Below are positions 29,866 to 40,784 of a stretch of 64,000 bases of DNA, in pieces. The translations under genes and the position numbers were made by a program. The notes under the pieces were generated by a model. That model did no database searches, was not told the origin of the DNA, and saw nothing but the letters and a program-made list of their open reading frames with translations. Numbering within the stretch: position 1 is the stretch's first letter; each line of letters begins with the position of its first letter. The DNA is from Betaproteobacteria bacterium (lineage in GTDB: Bacteria; Pseudomonadota; Gammaproteobacteria; Burkholderiales; Burkholderiaceae_D): positions 1-64,000 of the forward strand of contig JANXTA010000014.1 in assembly GCA_025356395.1 (NCBI GenBank), in the 5' to 3' direction.

Positions 29866-32037
29866 TCAGGCCTTCTTCAGGCTGTGGTTCTTGACCGGGA
29901 GATCGCGGATGCGCTTGCCAGTCGCCGCGAAGATCGCGTTGAGCACGGCCGGTGCGGCGACCGCGATGGTGGGCTCGCCCACCCCACCCCAGAATCCACC
30001 CGACGAAACGATGACGGTCTCGACCTTCGGCATCTCGTGCAGGGCCATCACCCGGTAGGTGTTGAAGTTGCGTTGCTCGATGCGTCCGTCTTTGACGGTG
30101 CACTCGCCGTAGAGCGCCGCCGACAGGCCATAGACGAACGAGCCCTCGACCTGCGCCTCGATCTGCTGCGGGTTGACGGCGTAGCCAGGATCGGTCGCGG
30201 CGACGATGCGATGCACCTTGAGCACGCCGTCGTCGCTGACCGAAACCTCGGCCACCGCGGCGACGTAGCTGCCGAAGCCCATCGTCTGCGCGATCCCCCG
30301 ATGGACGCCGGCCGGCAAGGGCTTGCCCCAGCCCGCACGTTCGGCAGCCGCGTTCAGCACCGCGAGATGCTTGGGGTTCTGCGCCATCAGCTTCTGGCGG
30401 AAGGCCAGCGGATCCTGCTTGGTCGCGTGCGCCAGTTCGTCGATGAAACTTTCGAGATAGAGCGTGTTCTGGTTGAGGTTGACGCCGCGCCAGAAGCCCG
30501 GCGGCACGTGCGGATTGCGCATCGCATGGTCGATCAGCACGGCCGGGAACGTGTAGCCGATCGAGGCTTCGGGGCCAGGCGCGTTGAGCCCCTGGAACAC
30601 CACGGGATCCTTGCCGTTCACGACGTTCTGCGGCGCGACGTAAGCCAGGATCGACTGGCCCGAGATCCGCATTTGGAAGCCGGTGACGGCCCCCTTGTCG
30701 TCGAGGCCGGCGCTCATCCTGCACTGGGTCACTGGATGGTAGCGACCGTGCAGCATGTCCTCCTCGCGCGACCAGATCAGCTTGACCGGCGTGCCCGGCA
30801 TCTCCTTGGCGATCGCGACCGCCTGCTTGATCCAGTCGACCGCACCGCGACGACCGAAGCCGCCCCCCAGCAACTGCTTGTAGACGTCGCACTGGGACAG
30901 CGGCAGCCCCGCGGCCTCCGCGGTCGCCGCCAGCGCGGCCTCGCCGTTCTGGGTCGGCGTCCAGACCTCGCAGCGCTCGGGCGTCCAGCGCGCGACGGCA
31001 TTCATCGTCTCCATCGTCGCGTGGTTCTGGTGCGGATACGAATACACCGCCTCGACACGTCGGGGGGCCGCCGCGATGGCGGCGCGCGCGTCGCCGACCG
31101 AATAACCGACCGCGGCCTCGGGTGCATCCAGGCCCGCCTTCAGCACCTCGCCGAAGGCCGCGCTCGATGCGTTGGCATGCTCGCCGTAGTCCCACTCGAT
31201 CGTCAGGGCTTCGAGTCCCTTCTTCGCGTGCCACCAGGTGTCGGCGACCACCGCGACGGCCGAGTCGCCGACGCGCACCACGCGCTTAACGCCCGGTCGC
31301 GCGAGCGCCGCGGCATCGTCGACGCTGCGAACCGTGCCGCCGAACACCGGGCAATCGACGATGGCCGCGTTCAGCATGCCAGGCATCGTCAGATCGCTGC
31401 CGTAGATCTGCGCGCCGGTCGTCTTGTCGACCGTATCGAGCCGCGCCAAGCGCTTGCCGGCGATCTTCCAGTCCTTCGGGTCCTTCAACGGGATGTCGGT
31501 CGGCGGCTGCATCGTGGCCGCGACCGCCGCGACCTTGCCGAACGTCGTCGTGCGTCCGCTCGGCAGATGGGTGATCACGCTGGCTTCGGCCCGGCACTCG
31601 TTCGCCGGCACCTGCCAGCCGGCCGCAGCCGCCTGGGCCAGCATCATGCGGGCCGTGGCGCCGCCCTTGCGGACGTATTCCTGGGACTCGCGAATGCCGC
31701 GGCTGCCGCCGGTCGAGAAATTGCCCCAGACGCGTTTGCGCGCCAGGCTCTGTCCCGGCGTGGGGTACTCGGTGGTGACCCGGGTCCAGTCGCAGTCGAG
31801 CTCTTCGGCGACGAGTTGCGCGAGCCCGGTCAGCGAGCCCTGGCCCATCTCCGAGCGCGCGATGCGGATGACGACGGTGTCGTCGGGCTTCACGACGACC
31901 CACGCGTTGATCTCGGGCGCGCCGGCCTCCTGCGCCGAGGCCCTCAGCGGGAATCCGAGCACGAAGGCACCCGCGGCGACAGAGCCGATGAACTCGCGGC
32001 GAGTGACCTTGAAGCCGCCGGTCACGGCGCGGCTCAC
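29866..32037 (-). CDS. Xanthine dehydrogenase-family molybdopterin-binding subunit (isoquinoline 1-oxidoreductase large-subunit type)
   Basis: Tat leader [70 protein letters not shown] start overlapping the small subunit stop. Confidence 0.92.
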   Translation of the reverse strand: MSRAVTGGFKVTRREFIGSVAAGAFVLGFPLRASAQEAGAPEINAWVVVKPDDTVVIRIARSEMGQGSLTGLAQLVAEELDCDWTRVTTEYPTPGQSLARKRVWGNFSTGGSRGIRESQEYVRKGGATARMMLAQAAAAGWQVPANECRAEASVITHLPSGRTTTFGKVAAVAATMQPPTDIPLKDPKDWKIAGKRLARLDTVDKTTGAQIYGSDLTMPGMLNAAIVDCPVFGGTVRSVDDAAALARPGVKRVVRVGDSAVAVVADTWWHAKKGLEALTIEWDYGEHANASSAAFGEVLKAGLDAPEAAVGYSVGDARAAIAAAPRRVEAVYSYPHQNHATMETMNAVARWTPERCEVWTPTQNGEAALAATAEAAGLPLSQCDVYKQLLGGGFGRRGAVDWIKQAVAIAKEMPGTPVKLIWSREEDMLHGRYHPVTQCRMSAGLDDKGAVTGFQMRISGQSILAYVAPQNVVNGKDPVVFQGLNAPGPEASIGYTFPAVLIDHAMRNPHVPPGFWRGVNLNQNTLYLESFIDELAHATKQDPLAFRQKLMAQNPKHLAVLNAAAERAGWGKPLPAGVHRGIAQTMGFGSYVAAVAEVSVSDDGVLKVHRIVAATDPGYAVNPQQIEAQVEGSFVYGLSAALYGECTVKDGRIEQRNFNTYRVMALHEMPKVETVIVSSGGFWGGVGEPTIAVAAPAVLNAIFAATGKRIRDLPVKNHSLKKA

Positions 32038-32531
32038 GTGATGCTCCGGGTCAGGTGCACCACGTCGACGCTCGCCGTCCTCGGTTCCCCGGCGGCGAGC
32101 TTGATGGCGGCGCGCACGCGGTTGTAGGTCCCGCACCGGCAGATGTTGGTCATGGCTTCATCGATCTGCTTGTCGGTCGGACGCGGCGCCTCGCGCAGCA
32201 ACGCGGCCGCTGCCATGATCATCCCGGACTGGCAGAAGCCGCATTGCGGCACGTCGAGCGCCACCCATGCCTTCTGCACCGGATGCGATCCGCCTGGGGC
32301 GAGACCTTCGATTGTGACGACCTTCGCGGACGAAGACACCGACGAGACCGGCCGAACGCAGCTGCGCGTGTTCTGTCCGTCGATGTGGACAGTGCACGCG
32401 CCACATTGCGCGATGCCGCATCCGTACTTCGTGCCGGTCAGGCCGAGCTGTTCGCGCAGCACCCAGAGCAAGGGCGTGTCGGGCTCGGCCTCGAACTCCC
32501 GCACCGTTCCGTTGACGTTCAGACTGGGCAT
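32034..32531 (-). CDS. (2Fe-2S)-binding small subunit of molybdenum hydroxylase
   Basis: [26 protein letters not shown] and [12 protein letters not shown]...[16 protein letters not shown], two 2Fe-2S clusters. Confidence 0.95.
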   Translation of the reverse strand: MPSLNVNGTVREFEAEPDTPLLWVLREQLGLTGTKYGCGIAQCGACTVHIDGQNTRSCVRPVSSVSSSAKVVTIEGLAPGGSHPVQKAWVALDVPQCGFCQSGMIMAAAALLREAPRPTDKQIDEAMTNICRCGTYNRVRAAIKLAAGEPRTASVDVVHLTRSIT

Positions 32532-32584
32532 GGAATTCCTTTCGTTGACGGGATCGACGCGCGTTGTTTCGGGGTGCTCAAGGT

Positions 32585-33187
32585 TCAGGTGGGACAGTAC
32601 GCTCCAGCGTCGACCCAGGCCTGCATCAACTCGCCCAACTGCTGCTGCGTCCCGGGAGCGGGCGTGCGGCTACCACCGGGATTCCAGCCCCAGCCGACCA
32701 GCGGGTCGTGCGCCATGTGGTCGACGATCTGCATCATCGTCCTGCCACCGTTGCGCTTCGGATCCTTGATCTGCTGGCAGATCTGTCGAAGCGATTTGCC
32801 TTCCCAGGCCATCTCGATGGGTGCGAGGTGCCAGTTCGGACTGCCGGGCACCGTGACGTTGGCCGACGCGACGTAGTTGCTGGCGCCGTGGCAGGTGGAG
32901 CAGGGCATCGCGACGGCGCCGTGTCCATCCTTGCCGCGCACCGCCAATGGCTGGTGGAGCTGCATGGCATCGCCTTGCAACGGCCGGTCGGTCCGCGGAT
33001 GGCAATTGACGCAACGCGGATGCTGGATGACCTTGCCGGCCTCCTGGAACAACGCAGCGGCGCGTACCTTTGAGACGGTCATCGACGCGAACGAATCGAC
33101 GGATCGCAGCGATGTGTAGGGCGCGGACTGTGCGACGACCTGACAGCAAGCCACAAGCGCCAGACAGCCCAACAGGATCCTCTTCAT
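32585..33187 (-). CDS. Exported CxxCH-motif cytochrome-like protein associated with the Mo hydroxylase
   Basis: Signal peptide [35 protein letters not shown] and CSTCHGASN motifs; 53 nt upstream of the small subunit. Confidence 0.8.
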   Translation of the reverse strand: MKRILLGCLALVACCQVVAQSAPYTSLRSVDSFASMTVSKVRAAALFQEAGKVIQHPRCVNCHPRTDRPLQGDAMQLHQPLAVRGKDGHGAVAMPCSTCHGASNYVASANVTVPGSPNWHLAPIEMAWEGKSLRQICQQIKDPKRNGGRTMMQIVDHMAHDPLVGWGWNPGGSRTPAPGTQQQLGELMQAWVDAGAYCPT

Positions 33188-33262
33188 GCGCGGTCCACTC
33201 CGGTTGTCGAACTTCGCTTGATGTCGCGACTCCGCCTTCGTTCCGGCGGAGGCTTAGAAGGA

Positions 33263-34573
33263 TCAGCGATCGGCGATCGGCTTCACGTCCCGTCGTGGCG
33301 CGCCGACATACAGCTGGCGCGGGCGACCGATCTTCTGTTCCGGGTCCGAAATCATCTCGTTCCACTGCGCGATCCAGCCGACCGTGCGCGCCATCGCGAA
33401 GATCGCCGTGAACAGCGTCGTCGGGATGCCGAGCGCGCTCTGCACGATGCCCGAATAGAAGTCGACGTTCGGATAGAGCTTGCGCGAGACGAAGTATTCG
33501 TCCTCGAGGGCGATCTTCTCGAGCGCCATCGCGAGCTTGAACAGCGGGTCGTCATGCAGGCCGAGTTCGTCGAGCACCTCGTGGCAGGTCTCGCGCATCA
33601 GCTTCGCGCGCGGGTCGTAGTTCTTGTAGACGCGGTGACCGAACCCCATCAGCTTGACGTTGGAATTCTTGTCCTTGACCTGGGCGATGAACTCGGGGAG
33701 CTTGGCCTCGCCGCCTTGCGCCTGCAGGTCCTTCAGCATGTTCAGCGCCGCTTCGTTGGCGCCGCCGTGCGCGGGCCCCCACAGACAGGCGATGCCCGCC
33801 GCGATGCACGCGAACGGATTGGCGCCCGACGAGCCGGCGAGGCGCACCGTCGAGGTCGACGCGTTCTGCTCGTGGTCGGCATGCAGGATCAGGATACGAT
33901 CGAACGCGCGCACCATCACGTCGTTCGGCACGTACTCCTCGGCGGGCACGGCGAACATCATGCGCAGGAAGTTGGCGCTGTACGAGAGGTCGTTGCGCGG
34001 ATACACGAACGGCTGGCCGATCACGTACTTGTAGGCCATCGCGACCAGCGTCGGCAGCTTGGCGATCAGGCGGATTGCCGATACGTCGCGATGCCGCGGG
34101 TCGTTGATGTCGAGCGAGTCGTGATAGAAGGCCGACAGCGCGCCGACCGTGCCCACCAGCACCGCCATCGGATGCGAGTCGCGCCGGAAGCCGCGATAGA
34201 AGAAGGTCATCTGCTCATGGACCATCGTGTGCTGCGTGACGAGGTGCACGAACTCCTTCTTCTGCGTTTCGGTCGGCAGTTCGCCGTGCAACAGCAGATA
34301 GCAGGTCTCGAGGTAGTCGCCACCGGTCGCGAGCTGCTCGATCGGATAGCCGCGATACAGCAGTTCGCCCTTGTCGCCGTCGATGTACGTGATGGTCGAT
34401 TGGCAGGCGGCCGTCGACATGAAGCCCGGGTCGTACGTGAACATGCCCGTTTGCCCGTAAAGCTTGCGGATGTCAATGACGTCCGGCCCGATCGTGCCCT
34501 TGAAGACCGGCAGGTCCATGTCCTGCGATCCGTTGGAGAGCGCGAGCTTTGCTTTGATGTCGGAGGAAACCAT
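33263..34573 (-). CDS. gltA: Citrate synthase
   Basis: [38 protein letters not shown]; start moved to ATG at 34573. Confidence 0.97.
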   Translation of the reverse strand: MVSSDIKAKLALSNGSQDMDLPVFKGTIGPDVIDIRKLYGQTGMFTYDPGFMSTAACQSTITYIDGDKGELLYRGYPIEQLATGGDYLETCYLLLHGELPTETQKKEFVHLVTQHTMVHEQMTFFYRGFRRDSHPMAVLVGTVGALSAFYHDSLDINDPRHRDVSAIRLIAKLPTLVAMAYKYVIGQPFVYPRNDLSYSANFLRMMFAVPAEEYVPNDVMVRAFDRILILHADHEQNASTSTVRLAGSSGANPFACIAAGIACLWGPAHGGANEAALNMLKDLQAQGGEAKLPEFIAQVKDKNSNVKLMGFGHRVYKNYDPRAKLMRETCHEVLDELGLHDDPLFKLAMALEKIALEDEYFVSRKLYPNVDFYSGIVQSALGIPTTLFTAIFAMARTVGWIAQWNEMISDPEQKIGRPRQLYVGAPRRDVKPIADR

Positions 34574-34751
34574 GCTTGAGTCCTTCAGTGAACTTCGTGG
34601 ATTGTCTGAATCGTCTGCGACGGCCTGACTGCTTGCGAAAGACCGCGGCATTCATCCCGGGTCGGCTGCTGCGGACGCGACGCGGAGTCGTATTTCGAGA
34701 CTGCTTGTTCCGAACCTCTCCCGAGGGCCGGCAATACCGGACTGACCCTCG

Positions 34752-35066
34752 CTAAGCCTCGCGCAGCAGGCTGATCAGCCGGTTCATCACGGGACCGGCG
34801 ATCTCGGACGTCACGTCCGTCCGCGCCAGGATCACGTCCATCAGCTCGTTGTCGGACAGTTCGAACAACTGCGTGAGGGCGCCCACATCGTCGTCGCTGA
34901 GCGTGTCCTCATGACGATCGAGGAAACGGGTGAGGACGATGTCGTTTTCCAGCAGCCCGCGGCGCGCGCGCCAGCGCAGACGGGCCCGCCGCTTCGGATC
35001 GGCCTGGTGCGGATCGCTGCGAGGCGGCCCGGACTCTGACAGCGGCGAAGTCGAAGCAGGTTCCAA
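34752..35066 (-). CDS. sdhE: Succinate dehydrogenase assembly factor 2
   Basis: RRARLRWRARRGLLENDIVLTRFLDRHEDTLSDDDVGALTQLFELSDNELMDVI (conserved RGxxE). Confidence 0.93.
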   Translation of the reverse strand: MEPASTSPLSESGPPRSDPHQADPKRRARLRWRARRGLLENDIVLTRFLDRHEDTLSDDDVGALTQLFELSDNELMDVILARTDVTSEIAGPVMNRLISLLREA

Positions 35067-35075
35067 GGAGCGCGA

Positions 35076-35864
35076 TCAAACGGCCCGACGGACCATCAAT
35101 TCCTTGATCTTGCCGATCGCCCGCGTCGGATTGAGACCCTTCGGACACACGTCGACACAGTTCATGATCGTGTGGCAGCGGAACAGGCGATACGGGTCCT
35201 GCAGGTCGTCGAGTCGCTCGCCGGTCGCCCGGTCGCGGCTGTCCGCGATGAAGCGATAGGCCTGCAGCAGGCCGGCCGGGCCGACGAACTTGTCCGGGTT
35301 CCACCAGAAGCTCGGACACGACGTGGAGCAGCACGCGCACAGGATGCACTCGTACAGGCCGTCAAGTTCCTCGCGCTCGGCGGGCGACTGGTAGCGCTCC
35401 TTCTCCGGCGGCATCTCGTCGTTGATGAGATAGGGCTTGATCGAGTGGTACTGCTTGAAGAACTGCGACATGTCGACGATCAGGTCGCGGATCACGGGCA
35501 GGCCGGGCAACGGCTTCAGCACGATCGGCTGCTTGAGGTCGCGCAGGTTGGTCGTGCAGGCCAGGCCGTTCTTGCCGTTGATGTTCATCGCGTCCGACCC
35601 GCAGACGCCTTCGCGGCACGAGCGACGGATCGACACCGAGTCGTCGACGTCCGCCTTGATGCGCAGGATCGCGTCGAGCAGCATCTTGTCGGTGTCGTAG
35701 AGCTCGACCTCGAGCTTCTGCATGTAAGGGGCCTTGCCGCTGTCGGGGTCATAGCGATAGATCTCGAACTTCATCACGCGGGTCGGATGCTCGTCCGTGC
35801 CGTGACCTCCGAACGAGATGGTCTTCTCAACGGCGTTGACTTCGGCGGGATTGTTTGCGGTCAT
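35076..35864 (-). CDS. sdhB: Succinate dehydrogenase iron-sulfur subunit
   Basis: SCREGVCGSDAMNINGKNGLACTT, CILCACCSTSCPSFWWN, CHTIMNCVDVCPKGLNPTRAI. Confidence 0.97.
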   Translation of the reverse strand: MTANNPAEVNAVEKTISFGGHGTDEHPTRVMKFEIYRYDPDSGKAPYMQKLEVELYDTDKMLLDAILRIKADVDDSVSIRRSCREGVCGSDAMNINGKNGLACTTNLRDLKQPIVLKPLPGLPVIRDLIVDMSQFFKQYHSIKPYLINDEMPPEKERYQSPAEREELDGLYECILCACCSTSCPSFWWNPDKFVGPAGLLQAYRFIADSRDRATGERLDDLQDPYRLFRCHTIMNCVDVCPKGLNPTRAIGKIKELMVRRAV

Positions 35865-35904
35865 GCTGTTCCTCGGTATCAGTGAGCGATGCCTGGGTGG
35901 TCGA

Positions 35905-37719
35905 TCAGAACGTGCGCTTCTTCGGCTGGAAGGTCTCGACGGTCAGCGGCTTGAGATTGACCGGCTTGTAGTCGAGCCTCGAGCCTTCGGTGTAGTACAG
36001 CGAGTGGCGCATCCACTCGGCGTCGTTACGATCGGGGAAGTCCTCGCGGGCGTGCGCGCCACGCGACTCCCTGCGTGCCTCGGCCGCGACGATCGTTGCT
36101 TTTGCAACTTCCACCAGGTTGTCGAGTTCCAGCGCCTCGATGCGCGCCGTGTTGAAGACTTTCGACTTGTCCTGGATCGCGACACTCTTCGCGCGTTCTG
36201 TCAGCGCCATGATCTTCGTCACGCCCTCGGCCAGCAGGCCTTGCGTGCGGAACACGCCGCAGTGCGCCTGCATGTCCGAGCGGATGTCGTTGGCGACGTC
36301 CTGCGTCTTCTCGCCGCTGGTGCGGGCCTCGAGCGCCGCGAGACGCGACGACGTCTTCTCGGCCGCGTCGGCCGGCAGCGACTTCCAGGCCTTGTCCTTC
36401 AGGTTTGACTTCACGATGTGGTTGCCGGCGGCGCGACCGAACACCAGCAGGTCGAGTAGCGAGTTGGTGCCGAGACGATTGGCACCGTGCACCGACACGC
36501 AGGCACATTCGCCTATTGCATAAAGTCCGTTCACGATCTCGTTCGGATTACCGTTCTTCGGCACGACGACCTGGCCGTAATAGTTCGTCGGGATACCGCC
36601 CATCTGGTAGTGGATCGTCGGGACGACCGGGATCGGTTCCTTGATCGGGTCGACGTTGGCAAACTTCATCGCGATCTCGCGGATCGACGGCAGCCGCTTG
36701 TTGATGGTGTCGGCGCCGAGGTGGTCGAGCTTCAGCAGCACGTATTCCTTCTTGGGTCCGCAGCCGCGACCTTCCTTGATCTCCTGGTCCATCGAGCGCG
36801 ACACGAAGTCGCGCGGCGCCAGGTCCTTCAGCGTCGGTGCGTAGCGTTCCATGAAGCGCTCGCCGTTGCTGTTGAGCAGGATACCGCCCTCGCCGCGCAC
36901 GCCTTCGGTGATCAAAACGCCCGCGCCGGCCACGCCGGTCGGATGGAACTGCCAGAACTCCATGTCCTCAAGGGGAATGCCGGCGCGCGCCGCCATGCCC
37001 ATGCCGTCGCCGGTGTTGATGAACGCGTTGGTCGACGCGGCCCAGATGCGGCCCGCGCCGCCGGTGGCGAGCAGCGTGGTCTTGGCCTCGAGGATCATCG
37101 CCTCGCCGGTCTCCATCTCGAGCGCCACCACCCCAACGACGTCGCCCTCCTCGTCGCGGATCAGGTCGAGCGCCATCCACTCGACGAAGAACTGCGTGCG
37201 CGCGCGGACATTCCGTTGATAGAGCGTATGAAGCATCGCGTGACCGGTGCGGTCGGCCGCGGCGCAGGCGCGCGCAACCGGCTTCTCGCCGAAGTTGGCC
37301 GAGTGGCCGCCGAATGGACGCTGGTAGATCGTGCCGTCGGGGTTGCGGTCGAACGGCATGCCGAAGTGCTCGAGTTCGTAGACGACGTTGGGCGCCTCGC
37401 GACACATGAACTCGATGGCGTCCTGGTCGCCCAGGTAGTCTGAGCCCTTGACGGTGTCGAACATGTGCCAGTACCAGTTGTCCTCGCTCATGTTGCCGAG
37501 CGACGCGCCGATGCCGCCCTGCGCCGCGACCGTGTGCGAGCGGGTCGGGAAGACCTTCGACAGCACGGCGACCGAGAGGCCGGCCTCGGCCAGTTGCAGC
37601 GACGCGCGCATGCCGGAGCCACCGGCACCGACGATCACCGCGTCGAACCGCCGACGCGGCAGCTTGCTGTGGATGTTGAAGACGGGTGCCGCGTTGGAAG
37701 CATTCGTGGAGCCGGCCAT
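35905..37719 (-). CDS. sdhA: Succinate dehydrogenase flavoprotein subunit
   Basis: RRRFDAVIVGAGGSGMRASLQLAEAG, FPTRSHTVAAQGGIGASLGN, ACVSVHGANRLGTNSLLDL. Confidence 0.97.
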   Translation of the reverse strand: MAGSTNASNAAPVFNIHSKLPRRRFDAVIVGAGGSGMRASLQLAEAGLSVAVLSKVFPTRSHTVAAQGGIGASLGNMSEDNWYWHMFDTVKGSDYLGDQDAIEFMCREAPNVVYELEHFGMPFDRNPDGTIYQRPFGGHSANFGEKPVARACAAADRTGHAMLHTLYQRNVRARTQFFVEWMALDLIRDEEGDVVGVVALEMETGEAMILEAKTTLLATGGAGRIWAASTNAFINTGDGMGMAARAGIPLEDMEFWQFHPTGVAGAGVLITEGVRGEGGILLNSNGERFMERYAPTLKDLAPRDFVSRSMDQEIKEGRGCGPKKEYVLLKLDHLGADTINKRLPSIREIAMKFANVDPIKEPIPVVPTIHYQMGGIPTNYYGQVVVPKNGNPNEIVNGLYAIGECACVSVHGANRLGTNSLLDLLVFGRAAGNHIVKSNLKDKAWKSLPADAAEKTSSRLAALEARTSGEKTQDVANDIRSDMQAHCGVFRTQGLLAEGVTKIMALTERAKSVAIQDKSKVFNTARIEALELDNLVEVAKATIVAAEARRESRGAHAREDFPDRNDAEWMRHSLYYTEGSRLDYKPVNLKPLTVETFQPKKRTF

Positions 37720-37721
37720 GC

Positions 37722-38090
37722 TCAAACCCTCCAGAGGATGATGACGCCGTACGCCACGCAGGCGAACAGCCAGATGATCGTGCCGACCTGCAGCAGCAGG
37801 CGGATGGCGGTGGGCTTGACGTAGTCCATCCAGATGTCGCGCATGCCCACCCAGGCGTGATACGCAAAAGCGGCGAAGACCACGAGGGTCGCGATCTTCA
37901 TCCACGGGTGGGCGAACAGTCCGGCCCATCCTTCGTACGAGAAGTTGCGACCGCCGAAGAACGCAGCCAGCAGGATGACGGTGTAGACAGCCATGACGAT
38001 GGCGGTGAAGCGCTGCGCCATCCAGTCGCCCATGCCGTAATGCGCGCCGACGACGAGGCGTTTGGGTCCGATGCGATTCGTGCCGGCCAT
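37722..38090 (-). CDS. sdhD: Succinate dehydrogenase membrane anchor subunit
   Basis: GAHYGMGDWMAQRFTAIVMAVYTVILLAAFF...FAYHAWVGMRDIWMDYVKP; between sdhC and sdhA. Confidence 0.92.
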   Translation of the reverse strand: MAGTNRIGPKRLVVGAHYGMGDWMAQRFTAIVMAVYTVILLAAFFGGRNFSYEGWAGLFAHPWMKIATLVVFAAFAYHAWVGMRDIWMDYVKPTAIRLLLQVGTIIWLFACVAYGVIILWRV

Positions 38091-38500
38091 CAGAAGGCTC
38101 CGAAGATCTTGAGGGCGAACGCGAGCCACAGTACGAGGCTGACCGCGAACACCGCGAGCGCCGACTGGCGGCTGCTGTCCTTCTCGAGCCCGATGTGAAC
38201 GTCCATGAAGAGATGGCGGATGCCGGCGCAGAAGTGATGCAGGTAGGCCCACAGCAGCACGAGGATCACGAGCTTCGCGAACCAGTTGGAAGTCACGCTC
38301 TTGAACGAGCCGAAGCTGATCTCGGACGTCAGGCTCTTGTCGAGCAGGAAAAGCACAAACGGAAGCAACAGGAACATCGTCGCCCCGCTGACCCGATGGA
38401 GGATCGAGAGAATGCCGGCGACGGGGAGTCGATACGCGACGATCTGACTGATGTTGATGTTGCGGTGGATCGGCCGTGTGGGCCGCGTCAGATCGGACAT
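38090..38500 (-). CDS. sdhC: Succinate dehydrogenase cytochrome b556 subunit
   Basis: RPIHRNINISQIVAYRLPVAGILSILHRVSGATMF...HHFCAGIRHLFMD. Confidence 0.94.
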   Translation of the reverse strand: MSDLTRPTRPIHRNINISQIVAYRLPVAGILSILHRVSGATMFLLLPFVLFLLDKSLTSEISFGSFKSVTSNWFAKLVILVLLWAYLHHFCAGIRHLFMDVHIGLEKDSSRQSALAVFAVSLVLWLAFALKIFGAF

Positions 38501-38680
38501 GCTTCGCCTCGAATTCCTGTGAGTTTCTTTACCGTGAACGCCAAATGGCATCTCGGTGGACGACAGATTTTTTCAACCATCTATTTTCAACGATTTTCCG
38601 CGCAGCAACAAACGCATGGACATGCGGCGATGAACACCCTCGAAATCGAGCCCCGACCAAGACCCCATAGAGTAACGCGA

Positions 38681-39499
38681 TCATCCCAAAGTGTTTCTAT
38701 AGAAATGGCTATGGGTCGAATAGAGCCCCCGACGTAATTCCACCGGCCGGTCCGCATAGGTCATCGAGACCCGCTCGACCGACAGCAAAGGCGCATGGAG
38801 CGCAACCGCGAGGATGCGGGCCGCGTCGGGGGTGGCTGCAACGGCCCGGATCCGCTCCTCGGCGCGGGTCATCGGCGTGGCAAATTCGGATTCGAAGAGG
38901 CCGTACAGCGGGCCCTGGTAGGCCGAGACGCGCTCGGCGGTCAGTCCCTTGAACACCGTACCGTCGAGCCAGATGTCGTCGAGCACCGTGGGCACGCCGT
39001 CGAAGGACAGCACGCGCCGGATCGCCACAAGGCTGTCGCCGGCCTTCAGTCGCAGGAAACGCGCGATCTCGGCAGAGGCCCGGATACGCCGGCATTCGAG
39101 GATGCGGCTCTCGGACGTCTCGTCGCGCGCATCGTCGGGTGCAAGTCGCAGGAAACGGAACTGCGCACGCGCTTCCTGATGCGTGGCGACGTAGGTGCCC
39201 TTGCCCTGGCGACGGATCAGCAGGTTCTCCGCGGCCATCGCGTCGATCGCCTTGCGTACCGTGCCCTGGCTGACGCCGAAACGCTTCGCCAGATCGCCCT
39301 CGCTGGGAATCGCCTCGCCGGGTTTCCATTCCCCACCCTGCAGGCCGCGCGTGATCAGCGTCTTGATCTGCAGATACAGCGGGCTGAAGGTGGCGGCGTC
39401 GGCGCTGGTCGCGCCGCGAATCGTCGTCGCGCGCCGTCCGTAGCCGCTCGCGACACGCTCCACCTGCGATGAAAGTCCTTCGTTCAACTTCGCCATCAT
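38681..39499 (-). CDS. GntR-family transcriptional regulator (HutC/UTRA type)
   Basis: SPLYLQIKTLITRGLQGGEWKPGEAIPSEGDLAKRFGVSQGTVRKAIDAMAAENLLIRRQGKGTYVA. Confidence 0.93.
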   Translation of the reverse strand: MMAKLNEGLSSQVERVASGYGRRATTIRGATSADAATFSPLYLQIKTLITRGLQGGEWKPGEAIPSEGDLAKRFGVSQGTVRKAIDAMAAENLLIRRQGKGTYVATHQEARAQFRFLRLAPDDARDETSESRILECRRIRASAEIARFLRLKAGDSLVAIRRVLSFDGVPTVLDDIWLDGTVFKGLTAERVSAYQGPLYGLFESEFATPMTRAEERIRAVAATPDAARILAVALHAPLLSVERVSMTYADRPVELRRGLYSTHSHFYRNTLG

Positions 39500-39527
39500 G
39501 ATCCGTCGTCCCAGGTCATCGTGCACT

Positions 39528-39560
39528 GCATTTCGTATCTTATATAAGAGAGCGAAATGC
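39528..39560. promoter_or_regulatory. Large palindromic operator candidate between gntR-type gene and mdh
   Basis: GCATTTCGTATCTTATATAAGAGAGCGAAATGC: 8-bp perfect outer arms and a 12-bp perfect core TCTTATATAAGA. Confidence 0.7.
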
Positions 39561-39781
39561 CGCGGATTCGTGACCGCGATCGAGTGCCGGCGCATTTTCG
39601 CGCTGATCGATTCGGCGTAAACTCGGCTTCCGAGAGCGTCCCCAGACCGGATCCGTACCGCCGCCGAAGCCCGCGCGGCCGTCCCGTCCCGCACACGAAG
39701 CGCTCCACGGATCGGCGTCGCACGCATCACCTCTTCCGCACGACGCTTTTCCCACTCATCCCATTTCACGGAGATCGTTCC

Positions 39782-40771
39782 ATGACCCAAGCCGCCAAGC
39801 GCGTCGCCGTCACCGGTGCCGCGGGCCAGATCGGCTACGCCCTGCTGTTCCGCATAGCGAACGGCGACCTGCTCGGACCCGACCAGCCGGTGATCCTGCA
39901 ACTACTCGAGATCCCCGACGAGAAGGCACAGAAGGCGCTGGCCGGCGTGATCATGGAACTCGAGGACTGCGCGTTCCCCCTGCTGCAGGGCGTGATCCCG
40001 ACCGGTAATCCGATGGTCGCGTTCAAGGACGCCGACGTCGCGCTGCTGGTGGGTGCGCGTCCCCGCGGACCGGGCATGGAACGCAAGGACCTGCTATCGG
40101 CCAACGCGCAGATCTTCACGGCGCAGGGCAAGGCGCTCAACGCGGTCGCGAGCCGCGACGTCAAGGTGCTGGTGGTCGGCAACCCGGCCAACACCAACGC
40201 GTACATCGCGATGAAGTCGGCGCCGGACCTGCCGAAGGAGAATTTTACGGCGATGCTGCGCCTTGACCACAACCGCGCGCTGTCCCAGCTCGCCACCAAG
40301 ACCGGCACCGCGGTCGGCAACATCGAGAAGCTGGTCGTGTGGGGCAACCACTCGCCGACGATGTACCCCGACTACCGTTTCGCGACGGTCGGCGGCAAGG
40401 GCATGAAGGACCTTGTCAACGACGACGCCTGGAACAAGGACACGTTCATCCCCAAGGTCGGCAAGCGCGGCGCCGCGATCATCGAGGCGCGCGGCCTGTC
40501 TTCGGCGGCGTCGGCGGCCAACGCGGCCATCGATCACGTCCATGACTGGTTGCTCGGCAGCGACGGCAAGTGGGTCACGATGGGCATCGCCTCCGACGGC
40601 AGCTACGACATCCCGAAGGACGTCATCTACGGCTTCCCGGTCGTGACCAAGGACGGCAAATACGAGATCGTCAAGGGCCTGGAGATCGACGCGTTCAGCC
40701 GCGAGAAGATGGACTTCACCCTCAAGGAACTCACCGAAGAGCAGGACGGCGTTAAGCATCTGCTGACTTGA
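39782..40771 (+). CDS. mdh: Malate dehydrogenase
   Basis: [63 protein letters not shown]. Confidence 0.97.
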   Translation: MTQAAKRVAVTGAAGQIGYALLFRIANGDLLGPDQPVILQLLEIPDEKAQKALAGVIMELEDCAFPLLQGVIPTGNPMVAFKDADVALLVGARPRGPGMERKDLLSANAQIFTAQGKALNAVASRDVKVLVVGNPANTNAYIAMKSAPDLPKENFTAMLRLDHNRALSQLATKTGTAVGNIEKLVVWGNHSPTMYPDYRFATVGGKGMKDLVNDDAWNKDTFIPKVGKRGAAIIEARGLSSAASAANAAIDHVHDWLLGSDGKWVTMGIASDGSYDIPKDVIYGFPVVTKDGKYEIVKGLEIDAFSREKMDFTLKELTEEQDGVKHLLT

Positions 40772-40784
40772 GGAGCGAAGCACC

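Noticed and set aside
29530-32127. 865-aa plus-strand ORF opposite soxX and the Mo hydroxylase
   Set aside because: Antisense artefact of GC-rich codon bias; no recognisable domain.
33228-33255. Hairpin ctccgccttcgttccggcggag after gltA as a strong terminator
   Set aside because: Stem is plausible but lacks a T tract on the minus strand, so it was not called.
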